Source of the DNA: CALEUX01 sp037439945
GTDB lineage: Bacteria > Bacteroidota > Bacteroidia > Bacteroidales > Marinilabiliaceae
Length of the DNA: 44,118 nucleotides
Reading direction: 5' to 3'
NCBI GenBank assembly: GCA_037439945.1
Contig: JBBIVA010000010.1
Location: 1-44,118, forward strand
Shown here: positions 35,221 to 43,560 of the stretch, piece by piece
How the letters are laid out: the number at the start of each line of letters is the position of its first letter
How positions within the stretch are numbered: the stretch's first letter is position 1
Notes under the pieces: generated by a model
Told to the model about the DNA's origin: nothing
Database searches by the model: none
What the model saw: the letters and a program-made list of their open reading frames with translations, nothing else
Position numbers and translations under genes: made by a program

Positions 35221-36111
35221 TTACAAAATTCCGACCTTCTTTAATTCAGATATCAAAACTTCTTTATTTTTATCTTCCATGCTACATAATGGCAAACGTA
35301 ATACTTCATTTACCTTACCCATTGAACTTAATGCCGTTTTAACCGGAATTGGATTTGATTCAACAAACATTAAATCCATTAGTTTTTTATATTTATAAAA
35401 AATCTGATGTGTTTTTTCCAGATTTCCTTCTAAAGAGTTGGCCATTAATTCACTAAATTCTTTAGGAATAATATTGGCAATTACTGAAATACAACCATCT
35501 GCTCCTAAAAGGTTTGCTGCAGTTGCCAAAAAATCATCGCCACTATAAACCTTAAAACCCTTTGGTCGGTTGGCTATTAAATTAACGAAAACTTCAATAT
35601 TGCCACCGGCTTCTTTTATAGCTTTAATATTACTGTTTTCGTTGGCCAGTTGAATTGCCAGATCATAGGTAATACAGCTTCCTGTACGACCAGGAACGTT
35701 ATATAAAATTACCGGGATTTTAACAGATTTGGCAACATTCGAAAAGTGAAGATATAGCCCTTTCCGGGTTGGTTTATTGTAATAAGGGGCAACAACAAGT
35801 AATGCATCAACTCCAATTTTTTCTGCAGCCTTGGAGTATTTAATACAATCATGGGTTGAATTGCTACCAGTACCTGCAATTACCGGTATTCGACCTCTTA
35901 CCTGTTTAACGGCGCGTGCCGTCAACATTGTATCTTCTTCCTCTGAAAGGGTTGGAGTTTCACCAGTAGTACCGCACACCACCAAACCATTTGTTCCCTG
36001 GGCAATATGCCATTCAATCAATGAGTCAAAAGCAGCCAGGTCAATCTCTCCGTTTTCTTTAAATGGTGTTACTATTGCAACAATAGAACCCCTTAAATTA
36101 TTAATATCCAT
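35221..36111 (-). CDS. dapA: 4-hydroxy-tetrahydrodipicolinate synthase
   Basis: 296 residues. It shows the aldolase-class features of DapA: the CGTTGETPTLSEEE loop with Thr48/Thr49, Tyr137 in LYNVPGRTG, and the Schiff-base lysine Lys166 in IKAIKEAGGN, plus YSGDDF later. It condenses pyruvate with aspartate semialdehyde in lysine and peptidoglycan precursor synthesis. It is monocistronic, with a -7 element (36205-36212) upstream and a bidirectional terminator beyond its 3' end. N-acetylneuraminate lyase is the main alternative, but the GTTGE loop favours DapA. Confidence 0.95.
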   Translation of the reverse strand: MDINNLRGSIVAIVTPFKENGEIDLAAFDSLIEWHIAQGTNGLVVCGTTGETPTLSEEEDTMLTARAVKQVRGRIPVIAGTGSNSTHDCIKYSKAAEKIGVDALLVVAPYYNKPTRKGLYLHFSNVAKSVKIPVILYNVPGRTGSCITYDLAIQLANENSNIKAIKEAGGNIEVFVNLIANRPKGFKVYSGDDFLATAANLLGADGCISVIANIIPKEFSELMANSLEGNLEKTHQIFYKYKKLMDLMFVESNPIPVKTALSSMGKVNEVLRLPLCSMEDKNKEVLISELKKVGIL

Positions 36112-36204
36112 ATAGATTGGTTTTCATTTTTTTAGTTTGGGCCTTTTTCCTGAATAATTTTATTTGATTATAAACTGTAAATTTGTTCAGCAAAGATTTG
36201 GCAC

Positions 36205-36212
36205 CAAAGTTA
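36205..36212 (-). promoter_or_regulatory. -7 element of dapA
   Basis: The minus strand reads TAACTTTG, with CTG instead of TTG at the -33 distance. Transcription would start near 36198, giving a leader of about 87 nt. Confidence 0.5.
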
Positions 36213-36343
36213 AAATAAAAAAAAAGATTTTCAGAAAAATTAACTGAATGTTACCACCCCAATAATTTTATAAAACCTAGAGGTCTACTAAAAATCTATA
36301 ACATCTTAATAATCATTTTTCAGCTAAATTTATGATTGGAGAA

Positions 36344-38206
36344 TTAACCCATCAAATTGCAGTTAACAACTTCTTTTTGTAAATTTTCTGAAATTTTTTC
36401 ATGTTTTTTATGGATATTAATAGGGTGTGTTTCCCATAAAATTTCTGCCAGATCGGCCACTATTGCAGGGCATTGATTTTGAAGAGTTTTTTTACACATG
36501 GGGCATGCGGTAACTACTACATCCGGATTATCCTGGGTTAATATATTAACTGTTCCGGTTGTGACAGATTTTCTTTCATTTTCAGACAAAGCTATTGATC
36601 CCAAATTATTACCGCAACACATCGACATTTCGCGTTCGCGCTTTAAGGATTGTAAATTACCAATCCTATTTAATATCTCCCTGGGTGGTTCGTAACAGTT
36701 GCTTCCCCTGCCAAGTTCGCAAGGATCGTGATAAGCCATTTTTACTATTGATTTTTCCCTGACAATTAAGCCCGATTCAATTAATTGCCAGAGATATCCA
36801 GAATGATGCATAACAGGAATATCTAAATTGTAACGGGCACTATTAAATATTTTGTAACATACAGGGCAAGTAGTAACTAAAACATTACCATGGTACGCCA
36901 TTATTCTTTCCCTGTTTCGCTCAATTAATGTTGCAGACGATTCAGCTACTCCGGAAATTTCCATTGGCCGCCCACAACAAATACTTTCGTATTCATCCAT
37001 ATGGATGAAACTTATGTTTGCTTCATTAAGCAAATTTTTAAATGATACTGTTGTTTTCGGATTTAACCTGCCCATACAACCTGTAAACAGTATAACCCGG
37101 GTGGTTTCGCGCCAAAAAACCATGCTTCCGGGCAAATACGAATGGTAAAAAAAAGAGTTCTTATGAATCTCGTGCCTGGTAACAGATCTAAGTCTGTCAA
37201 GGTTAATCCCCACCGGACAAACCGCATCACACTGCCCACAATTTAAACAAAGGTTTGCTAACTTTTCAAAACCCTTTTTATTTCGAACATATTTTACAAA
37301 ATATACTGATTGAAATTTGTAATCTGTTTTATTCACGGCCGGGCAAACATCTAAGCATATTCCACATCCTGAACAGGAATGTACTTCAAAGGCCTGAATC
37401 CCGTTATGAGGTTTAAATCCTGGTTCGGGCTTTACTCCCCAGTTACGAAGAAATATCAGTACCATTTCAGTGGGAATATGTAAGTAACGCGAAAAGGGTA
37501 AAACAATAAAAAAAAAGCCAAGAGAAAATGAATAGACATACCATAACCCTAATTCAATTTTAACCGCAAATTCAATTGCAAATAAAAAGCCAAGCCCGCC
37601 TGTTAAAAAGCCTCCACCTCCATTTACGGCAGCCGAAACTGATTCAGCCAAGAGACGTAGCGGAAAGATGGCCCAAAGCGATAACAAGGCTGTTTTATCC
37701 CACAAATCATGGTTGGTAGTATTTTTTAAACCAACAACTTTTTTTCTTACTCTTTTAAATAAGGCAATAGTTAAACCACTTAAGACTAAAAGCAAGGCAA
37801 AATCCATAAAAAATTTAAAAAAACCGGAAAGGGCAAAATGAGAAGTTACAGGATGAAAATATCTTAAGAAAATTGGAAACCAAATAGGATTTGTAAAATT
37901 GCCCGTAAAATACCATGATTCAATTTTCCCGCCTATAATTAATAAAAACCATCCAAATGCAAGGCTCATATGCATAAATCCCAAAACCGGGTTGGTTTTA
38001 TAAATTTTAAGATGTAAAATAGACTCAGATATTACCTCCTTTATGGAATTTATGGTTTTGGAAGAGAAAATAGCTTTTAAAATGGTTGCCCTGTTTTCCC
38101 TGGAAAAATTATTAAACCATTTTGAATATTTGTAAATCAGGATTACAAACATTGAAAAAAAACCAATGGTAAATGGTAAAACAAACGGATGATAATGGTT
38201 TAACAT
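36344..38206 (-). CDS. Membrane HdrE/DsrM-like anchor fused to ferredoxin and HdrD/DsrK-like Fe-S protein
   Basis: 620 residues. Residues 1-250 form about six membrane segments of the NarI/DsrM type, with candidate haem-b histidines His79, His118/His123 and His243. A two-cluster ferredoxin follows (Cys278/281/284/288 and Cys320/323/326/330). Two complete CCG domains complete the protein: Cys377, Cys410-Cys411, Cys447/Cys450, and Cys496, Cys530-Cys531, Cys568/Cys571. CCG domains hold the special [4Fe-4S] clusters used for disulfide chemistry in HdrD/HdrB. The layout equals HdrE plus HdrD, or DsrM plus DsrK, on one chain. It would exchange electrons with menaquinone in the membrane. It is the last gene of the operon. 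Confidence 0.85.
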   Translation of the reverse strand: MLNHYHPFVLPFTIGFFSMFVILIYKYSKWFNNFSRENRATILKAIFSSKTINSIKEVISESILHLKIYKTNPVLGFMHMSLAFGWFLLIIGGKIESWYFTGNFTNPIWFPIFLRYFHPVTSHFALSGFFKFFMDFALLLVLSGLTIALFKRVRKKVVGLKNTTNHDLWDKTALLSLWAIFPLRLLAESVSAAVNGGGGFLTGGLGFLFAIEFAVKIELGLWYVYSFSLGFFFIVLPFSRYLHIPTEMVLIFLRNWGVKPEPGFKPHNGIQAFEVHSCSGCGICLDVCPAVNKTDYKFQSVYFVKYVRNKKGFEKLANLCLNCGQCDAVCPVGINLDRLRSVTRHEIHKNSFFYHSYLPGSMVFWRETTRVILFTGCMGRLNPKTTVSFKNLLNEANISFIHMDEYESICCGRPMEISGVAESSATLIERNRERIMAYHGNVLVTTCPVCYKIFNSARYNLDIPVMHHSGYLWQLIESGLIVREKSIVKMAYHDPCELGRGSNCYEPPREILNRIGNLQSLKREREMSMCCGNNLGSIALSENERKSVTTGTVNILTQDNPDVVVTACPMCKKTLQNQCPAIVADLAEILWETHPINIHKKHEKISENLQKEVVNCNLMG

Positions 38207-38268
38207 GGTAATTATTTATTTTGCACTTAATTATATTCCAAACAATTAATCATTCAGTAATTTAGCAT

Positions 38269-38592
38269 TTAAATAGCGCTCATTAATAATACACCGTGGC
38301 GTATATTTACCCCCCTTGGACAAGTTAACTGGCATTTACCGCAAAGCATACAGTTTTTTGCTTTCTGTTTAACCCCATCTGAAATTCCCCGTTTAATCAT
38401 TAAATTAAGTCTGTAAAACTGCATATCAATAAAATAACCTGCAGTACACATTGCAGCGCAATTTCCACAACCAACGCATTTTTGTAATGATGGTTCTATA
38501 TTTAATATTTGGTTAACAAGCACAGGGTTTGATCTATTCAAATCTATAATTCGCATTCCTGATTCGGAAAAACCAAATTTTTTATTTTCCAT
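38269..38592 (-). CDS. HdrC-like 4Fe-4S dicluster protein
   Basis: 107 residues. Two [4Fe-4S] motifs are visible: CVGCGNCAAMC (Cys39/42/45/49) and CMLCGKCQLTC (Cys81/84/87/91), each followed by the residue typical of HdrC-like ferredoxins. There is no membrane segment. It probably carries electrons between the HdrA-like flavoprotein encoded 12 bp upstream and the membrane HdrD-like protein encoded 62 bp downstream. It is the second ferredoxin subunit of the operon, smaller than the first. Confidence 0.86.
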   Translation of the reverse strand: MENKKFGFSESGMRIIDLNRSNPVLVNQILNIEPSLQKCVGCGNCAAMCTAGYFIDMQFYRLNLMIKRGISDGVKQKAKNCMLCGKCQLTCPRGVNIRHGVLLMSAI

Positions 38593-38604
38593 TTTAATTA
38601 AATA

Positions 38605-39648
38605 TTATTTATTCAAATAATTTAATATTTCAACAGAAACAGCCTTTGCATCCTGAATTACATCGGGAATAGCAGCCGGGCCCCTGCAGGTTCCGGTTAA
38701 AAACAATCCTTCTTTATTTGTGTGGTTTACTTTAATAAAATCATTTAACGGTTCGGCAAAAGATGAACCATACCCGGGGCTAACAAACTGAACTGCTTCA
38801 TCTTTAATTACAAAATCAACCGCCGGAACCATTCCAACCATTAATATAAGCAAGTCAAGTTTTAATTTTAAGGGACGGCCAAGTAGAGTATCTTCGGCTT
38901 TTATCTGAATGCAATTATTTTTATCGGGTGAGGCTTCCGATAACCTTCCCCTAATGAACTGAATATTATATTTAACCTGGGCCTCATGATAAAGTTCTTC
39001 ATAGCCAACACCAAACATTCGCATATCCATATAAAAGCTATATACCGTAGATGATGGAAATGTTTTTTTCAGCTCAATTGCTTGTTTAACTGCAGTAATA
39101 CAACACACTTTACTACAGTAATTGTTACCACATTTTGCATCGCGTGAACCAACACAATGTACAATACCAAACCGCAATTCATGTGATTTGATATTTATGG
39201 GCCACTCTTTTTTACCTTTAAAAACTGCTTCCATATCTTCTGAAGTCAAAACCGCCGGGTATATGCCATAACCATATTCTTCCTTTTGGCCGGCCTGGTA
39301 AGTTAAAAAACCTGTAGCAAGCAGTACTGAATCAAAACCGTATTCATAACCATCTGATGCTGAAACCATCCATTTACATCCCTCCTTTTTAATGGATAAC
39401 ACATTTTTACCGGTAAACACATTTACCCTGTTACTATTCAGGTTATCCATCAAACTACCTGAAATTTCTGCGGCAGGTTGCATTTTAGGAAAAAGTTGAT
39501 GCCAATTAACTATATGTCCGCCAGTTTTTTCGTTTCTTTCAAACAACGAAACTTCTACACCAAAGTTAGCCAGGGTTGATGCAGCCTGCATACCTGCAGG
39601 GCCCGCACCTATAATTGCTACTTTTTTATTACCTGGATCAGGGCTCAT
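38605..39648 (-). CDS. Short HdrA/QmoA-like FAD protein
   Basis: 347 residues. The N-terminus carries the FAD motif GAGPAGMQAA (from Gly14). The HdrA hallmark appears in the middle: CVGSRD at Cys165, then Cys178, Cys182-Cys183, i.e. the C-X12-C-X3-CC pattern that holds an Fe-S cluster next to the flavin in HdrA. The C-terminus has LTGTCRGPAAIPDVIQDAKA. The N-terminal cluster domain and the C-terminal ferredoxin of methanogen HdrA are missing, so the length is closer to QmoA of sulfate reducers. It should be the flavin hub of the complex; bifurcation is not implied, because the extra clusters are absent. Confidence 0.86.
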   Translation of the reverse strand: MSPDPGNKKVAIIGAGPAGMQAASTLANFGVEVSLFERNEKTGGHIVNWHQLFPKMQPAAEISGSLMDNLNSNRVNVFTGKNVLSIKKEGCKWMVSASDGYEYGFDSVLLATGFLTYQAGQKEEYGYGIYPAVLTSEDMEAVFKGKKEWPINIKSHELRFGIVHCVGSRDAKCGNNYCSKVCCITAVKQAIELKKTFPSSTVYSFYMDMRMFGVGYEELYHEAQVKYNIQFIRGRLSEASPDKNNCIQIKAEDTLLGRPLKLKLDLLILMVGMVPAVDFVIKDEAVQFVSPGYGSSFAEPLNDFIKVNHTNKEGLFLTGTCRGPAAIPDVIQDAKAVSVEILNYLNK

Positions 39649-39683
39649 TTTTTTTTCAATTATTTGGAGAATTAGCTTAAATA

Positions 39684-40736
39684 TTATACCAATAATACCG
39701 ATGGTTTTTCGGGTTGATGATTACCATTGCCCACCAGATAAAATTTTGCCTGGGGTGAGTATTTAAAACCCAATTTATTCAATAAAGGCTCTACAGAAAC
39801 CTGATGCATTTGCAGACCTATTTGCCATGGGTCGATTCCAAGCACCAACCCCGCAATTTCTTCATGAGTTAAAACAGGTATACCTTTACCGGCAGCATCA
39901 TAGGTAAACCCGTTCATTTCAGCCAGGGTATATTGCCATCTATCAAGAAACATTGCACATCCTGGGCAATTGGCCAATATAAAATCGGGGTTGAAAGGTG
40001 CCATTGATTCAAATTTTACTTTTGCATTTGAAACTGAATATCCCCGGTTGGCTTTCACCAGGTAGTTTCGAAATCCAAAACCGCAGCAGTGCCTCCGTTC
40101 AGGATAATCAACAACTTTACCTCCCCAGGATTCAATTAAGCCCGATAGAACAGTTGGAAATTCAGCGCCGCCAAAACCCTTTTGCGGGAAAATTTTTGCA
40201 TAGTGGCACCCAACATGTTCAACTCCCTTTAGTGGGTTTTCATTTGAATTATTAATTAACATATATTTAGCCTGACCAAATATATCATGGCGAAAATGGT
40301 AGATAGCATCTGATACATGGACCACAAAATCGGGAACATCAAATTCACGCCGGGTTGCTTTCCATAAATGCTCCCTTGTTTCATCAAGTTTTTGAGGAAA
40401 GTGGCCCCATAAATCCAAAATCTCAAGGTAAATACCGAATGATGTGACACATGAAACCAATAAATTTTTATATCCCGCCTCATTCATCAGCGAAAATTGC
40501 CTTGAAACCACAGTCATAAGGGTTTCAAGTGGAATAATATCAGAATGATATCCAATTCCGGTGCAGGTAGTGTGCCTTTTATCCTCAAAAACATCCTTTT
40601 TTAAATATTCCCTTAAAATCCTTAATACGGTTGATTCTGCCCCAGGGAAAAAAGTTTGCCTTATGCAACTACGAACATAAAAAAAATGATTATCAGGCAC
40701 ATGCTTTTCGTAATCATTCCAAATTTCAGGCTTCAT
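39684..40736 (-). CDS. HdrB-like CCG-domain protein with degenerate first domain
   Basis: 350 residues. The second CCG domain is complete: Cys177 (HVGCHYAKIFP), Cys217-Cys218-Gly (RRHCCGFGFRN) and Cys257-x-x-Cys260 (NCPGCAMFLD). The first keeps only Cys24, Cys58 (TCTG) and Cys96 (SCVTSF) of the usual five, so it probably cannot build the same cluster. HdrB carries the disulfide-reducing site in the cytoplasmic heterodisulfide reductase; this version likely has one such cluster. The C-terminus (about 280-350) is unusual, with ITGLQMHQVSVEP-like and low-similarity sequence. It lies 12 bp after the first HdrC-like gene and 35 bp before the HdrA-like gene. Confidence 0.82.
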   Translation of the reverse strand: MKPEIWNDYEKHVPDNHFFYVRSCIRQTFFPGAESTVLRILREYLKKDVFEDKRHTTCTGIGYHSDIIPLETLMTVVSRQFSLMNEAGYKNLLVSCVTSFGIYLEILDLWGHFPQKLDETREHLWKATRREFDVPDFVVHVSDAIYHFRHDIFGQAKYMLINNSNENPLKGVEHVGCHYAKIFPQKGFGGAEFPTVLSGLIESWGGKVVDYPERRHCCGFGFRNYLVKANRGYSVSNAKVKFESMAPFNPDFILANCPGCAMFLDRWQYTLAEMNGFTYDAAGKGIPVLTHEEIAGLVLGIDPWQIGLQMHQVSVEPLLNKLGFKYSPQAKFYLVGNGNHQPEKPSVLLV

Positions 40737-40748
40737 AAAATATTTAAA

Positions 40749-41432
40749 TTATTCCTGTATTGCTCTTATATAATCGTTATCATCAGTTTGTGAAAACGAA
40801 AGGTTTAATTCCTTGGCCTTGTTGGCAGATGCCGATTCAATTTGATCAAAAAGTTTTATGGCGCCGGTAATTTTAAAAATCTGATAAATTTCTCCAAGTG
40901 TCCCATCATCGATCAACCTTACACCACCATCTCCCGGTTTATAAAAGTTTGAGCCAAGTTGTGAATAAAGGATTTCACCATTATTATATACCCATTGCCA
41001 AACCGGGCCCTGTTCGGGGTGGTTTTCAGGATTTACCAGTTTTGGATGTACACAATATCCGGTTTCCAAAATAGAACTGCCAATAATTCGTTTAATAAGA
41101 AGTTGTTGACGCCCTAACCTTGAATTCACAAACAAACCTTTTTGCTGGCTAACTTTTCTGAGTACCTGGATTAAATAGCCGGGCGTATTTTTGCGGGGGC
41201 ACCGCGTTTTGCATGATAAACACTGGCCACACATCCATATTTCGTCAGTGCTTAATAAATTTTCCAAAATTGATTCATCTGCTGTTTGAACAAGCTGGCA
41301 AATAATACGCGGGTCATATTCAAAATATCCGGCTGCAGGGCATATTGCTGTGCAAACCCCACAATTCATACAAGCAGTCAATCCTTCCCTGAAGCGGATA
41401 TCTTCGTTAAGGATTTCAAAAGTATTTTGCAT
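40749..41432 (-). CDS. HdrC-like 4Fe-4S dicluster protein
   Basis: 227 residues from the ATG at 41432 (MQNTFEILNEDIRFREGL). A GTG start at 41453 is possible but lies two bases from the -7 element at 41455, so the ATG is preferred. Two cluster motifs are seen, CMNCGVCTAIC (Cys21/24/27/31) and CGQCLSCKTRC (Cys68/71/74/78), as in HdrC; the C-terminal 140 residues have no recognised domain. As the first gene of the Hdr-like operon it probably pairs with the HdrB-like protein encoded 12 bp downstream. No membrane segment is present. Confidence 0.85.
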   Translation of the reverse strand: MQNTFEILNEDIRFREGLTACMNCGVCTAICPAAGYFEYDPRIICQLVQTADESILENLLSTDEIWMCGQCLSCKTRCPRKNTPGYLIQVLRKVSQQKGLFVNSRLGRQQLLIKRIIGSSILETGYCVHPKLVNPENHPEQGPVWQWVYNNGEILYSQLGSNFYKPGDGGVRLIDDGTLGEIYQIFKITGAIKLFDQIESASANKAKELNLSFSQTDDNDYIRAIQE

Positions 41433-41454
41433 TACCAAGGAGTTATGGAACACT

Positions 41455-41462
41455 CAAAAGTA
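41455..41462 (-). promoter_or_regulatory. -7 element of the Hdr-like operon
   Basis: The minus strand reads TACTTTTG, a match to TAnnTTTG. Transcription would start near 41448, 16 bases before the ATG at 41432. No TTG is found at -33, which would fit a promoter that depends on an activator. Confidence 0.5.
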
Positions 41463-41540
41463 ACTGATAATGACGGCTATAAAAATAGGGAAAATACGTA
41501 AAAAAGATAAGTATAAACACTTATAGAAAATTACATTTTA

Positions 41541-42188
41541 TCATATTTCTATTAAATGGTTACGTATTGCATAAACAACAAGGCTTGCAGTGTTTTTACA
41601 CCCGGATTTTAAAAGAATATTGGCTCTGTGTTTTTCCACTGTTCGTTTACTGATAAAAAGTTTATCGGCTATTTCATTATTTGACAATCCCTGACATATT
41701 TCTATTAAAACTTCCTGTTCCCGGTAAGATAAATTTTCGTCGCCCAAAACATCGTTGTCCATATTTTTCTTTGCAAGAATAAGATTGCGAAGCAATTGAT
41801 GCGAAAAATAATTTCCTCCTTCGGCAACCGAGATAATTGCTGTTTTAACCTCATGAATATCACTATCTTTAAAAATAAAACCCCTGACTCCGCATTCAAG
41901 CATTTTTGAATAATACTCCTGGTCACCAAACATTGAAAGTGTAACTATTTTTAAATCCGGGTCTTCTTCAAGGGCAAGTTTTGATGCCTGTATCCCATCC
42001 ATTTCAGGCATTGCAATATCCATTAATACAACATGTGGATTGGCTGTTTTATAGTTATTTAAAAATTCTTTCCCGTTTGAAGCCTGTCCAACAACAATAA
42101 ATTCAGGCATTGAACTTAACAGGAGTTTTAATCCATTTAAAAACAGATTATGATCATCAACTAAATAAACCCTTATTTTATTCATCAT
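41541..42188 (-). CDS. NarL/LuxR-type response regulator
   Basis: 215 residues. The receiver domain has the acidic pair Asp11/Asp12, the phosphoryl-accepting Asp57 (LMDIAMPEMDG), and Lys107 in FKDSD. The C-terminal HTH is LuxR-type (LSYREQEVLIEICQGLSNNE and KLFISKRTVEKHRANILLKS). It follows the histidine kinase gene by 114 bp and precedes the Hdr-like operon by about 110 bp on the same strand, so that operon is the first candidate target. The two start codons ATG-ATG at 42188 and 42185 are both possible. Confidence 0.93.
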   Translation of the reverse strand: MMNKIRVYLVDDHNLFLNGLKLLLSSMPEFIVVGQASNGKEFLNNYKTANPHVVLMDIAMPEMDGIQASKLALEEDPDLKIVTLSMFGDQEYYSKMLECGVRGFIFKDSDIHEVKTAIISVAEGGNYFSHQLLRNLILAKKNMDNDVLGDENLSYREQEVLIEICQGLSNNEIADKLFISKRTVEKHRANILLKSGCKNTASLVVYAIRNHLIEI

Positions 42189-42218
42189 AATTAAATTAAT
42201 TTTTGAAGGTATAATGGC

Positions 42219-42244
42219 TTGTCCCGATACATCGGGGGAACACC
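42219..42244. repeat. Short palindromic repeat, copy 1
   Basis: A 26-nt unit with TTGTCCCGAT, a CGGGG arm and a GAACACC tail lies between the response regulator and the kinase. It aligns at 20 of 26 positions to 43995-44020. Confidence 0.4.
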
Positions 42245-42302
42245 CAAGCAGGCAATTTTATTAATAATGTGTTTGCGTTTGACAAAACAAGGGTGCTTCA
42301 TA

Positions 42303-43259
42303 TTAACCCTTTATGGGAATAGCAATTGTAACCAATACACCTTTATCAATATCCGATAAAACCTCCAGTGAGCCTTTAAGGGAATTAACCCTGCTCAACA
42401 TATTAAAATAACCGGTACCCATTTCTTTTTCATCTATAAAAAGGCTGCCAGTATCAAACCCCACACCATTATCGCGGTAATTTAACAAAATATTTGAATC
42501 ATTTGCCGAAAGGTCAATATTGACTTTTGTTGCCCCTGAATGTTTAATTGAATTATTAAGTAATTCACAAACCGACCTGTACAAAACAACCTCAGTACCT
42601 GTTGAATATCTGATATCCATGATGTTAGTTTTAAAAGTTACCCTCATCCCTTTACTTTGGTTAATTTTGTTAACAAAGTTACGAATTGCCTTTGCTACCC
42701 CAAAATTGTTTAAAACATGCGGACTAAGATTATTTGAAATTTCCTGAATACTTTTAATGGCCTCACTAATTACCATATTCGTATTTTTAATTACCGATAG
42801 GCTGGATGGATTTGTTTCAACAGCCGCAAGTGATGAAACAGACATTTTTATTGTTGAAAGTAAAGGCCCTAAACCATCATGTAATTCGGTGGCAAATCTT
42901 CGGCGTTCCCTTTCCTCGGCCTGAATAATTGCATTAAGCAGAGCTTTTTCCTGTTCGCGGGTTTTTTGTTCAACCCTTTTCATATATTCAAATATTTTCT
43001 GAATAAGAAACACTCCTGCAGCGAAAAACAAACTTGTAATTGCACCAAGCCATATATAGAAGAGCCTAAAATCCTGTGGTTTAAAGTTAGTTACAAAAGG
43101 TAAAAACTCGGCTAGCCTTTGTACCGCCATAAAAATAAATCCGAATGAAATAAGTATCCATGAAAGATTGAATTTAGTTACTTTGGTAAGTTTCACCGCT
43201 ACTGCAGCAGCAAAAAACTGAAGTATAATAGTAATAGCCAGGGTAATAATAAGTGCCAT
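42303..43259 (-). CDS. Membrane sensor histidine kinase, HisKA_3 type
   Basis: 318 residues. The first 95 residues contain three membrane segments (MALIITLAITIILQFFAAAV; LSWILISFGFIFMAVQRLAE; FYIWLGAITSLFFAAGVFLI) with short loops and no extracellular sensor domain. The dimerisation/phosphorylation helix has His127 in RRRFATELHDGLGPLLSTIK, and the HATPase ends with the N and G boxes (LLNNSIKHSGATKV; NYRDNGVGFD; MGTGYFNML). This is the kinase for the response regulator encoded next. With so little sensor part, it may respond to membrane or quinone state, which is only a suggestion. Confidence 0.92.
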   Translation of the reverse strand: MALIITLAITIILQFFAAAVAVKLTKVTKFNLSWILISFGFIFMAVQRLAEFLPFVTNFKPQDFRLFYIWLGAITSLFFAAGVFLIQKIFEYMKRVEQKTREQEKALLNAIIQAEERERRRFATELHDGLGPLLSTIKMSVSSLAAVETNPSSLSVIKNTNMVISEAIKSIQEISNNLSPHVLNNFGVAKAIRNFVNKINQSKGMRVTFKTNIMDIRYSTGTEVVLYRSVCELLNNSIKHSGATKVNIDLSANDSNILLNYRDNGVGFDTGSLFIDEKEMGTGYFNMLSRVNSLKGSLEVLSDIDKGVLVTIAIPIKG

Positions 43260-43560
43260 AACCTAAAATTTTAATAAAAAAACCATACGCCTGATTTGTA
43301 AAAACAAATAAAAAAAAAGTATTAATAACCTAAATAAAACAGGATATTTTATAATTTCAAAACCGTTATTTAGTTAAAAATTGTAACAGCAAATTAAATA
43401 TTTCTAAACCAAATTAAAATCAAATCAAAATGAAGTTTTTTTTTGAAAATTGTGAAACTATAACCCCTTTTGGTACGTTTTAAAGCTGATAAGATATTTT
43501 ACCTAAAAAGAATGTTGTGTGGAAAAATGATTTACGCTATTTTTACAAAAAAATCCAGTT
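43260..43560. other. 301-bp upstream region of the kinase and of the small lipoprotein
   Basis: AT-rich sequence between divergent genes. Apart from a weak plus-strand promoter candidate (43515-43545) I see no reading frame, hairpin or recognisable motif. Confidence 0.5.
43515..43545 (+). promoter_or_regulatory. Weak promoter candidate for the small lipoprotein
   Basis: TTG (43515-43517), a 20-base spacer and TATTTTTA (43538-43545) differ from the -7 consensus by the final base. The predicted start would be about 10 bases before the ATG at 43561. Confidence 0.35.

Noticed and set aside
36344..41453. Evidence for methanogenesis or sulfate reduction from the Hdr/Qmo/Dsr similarity
   Set aside because: No mcr, apr or dsrAB gene is present in the window and the chromosomal context is plainly Bacteroidota; the similarity is at domain level.
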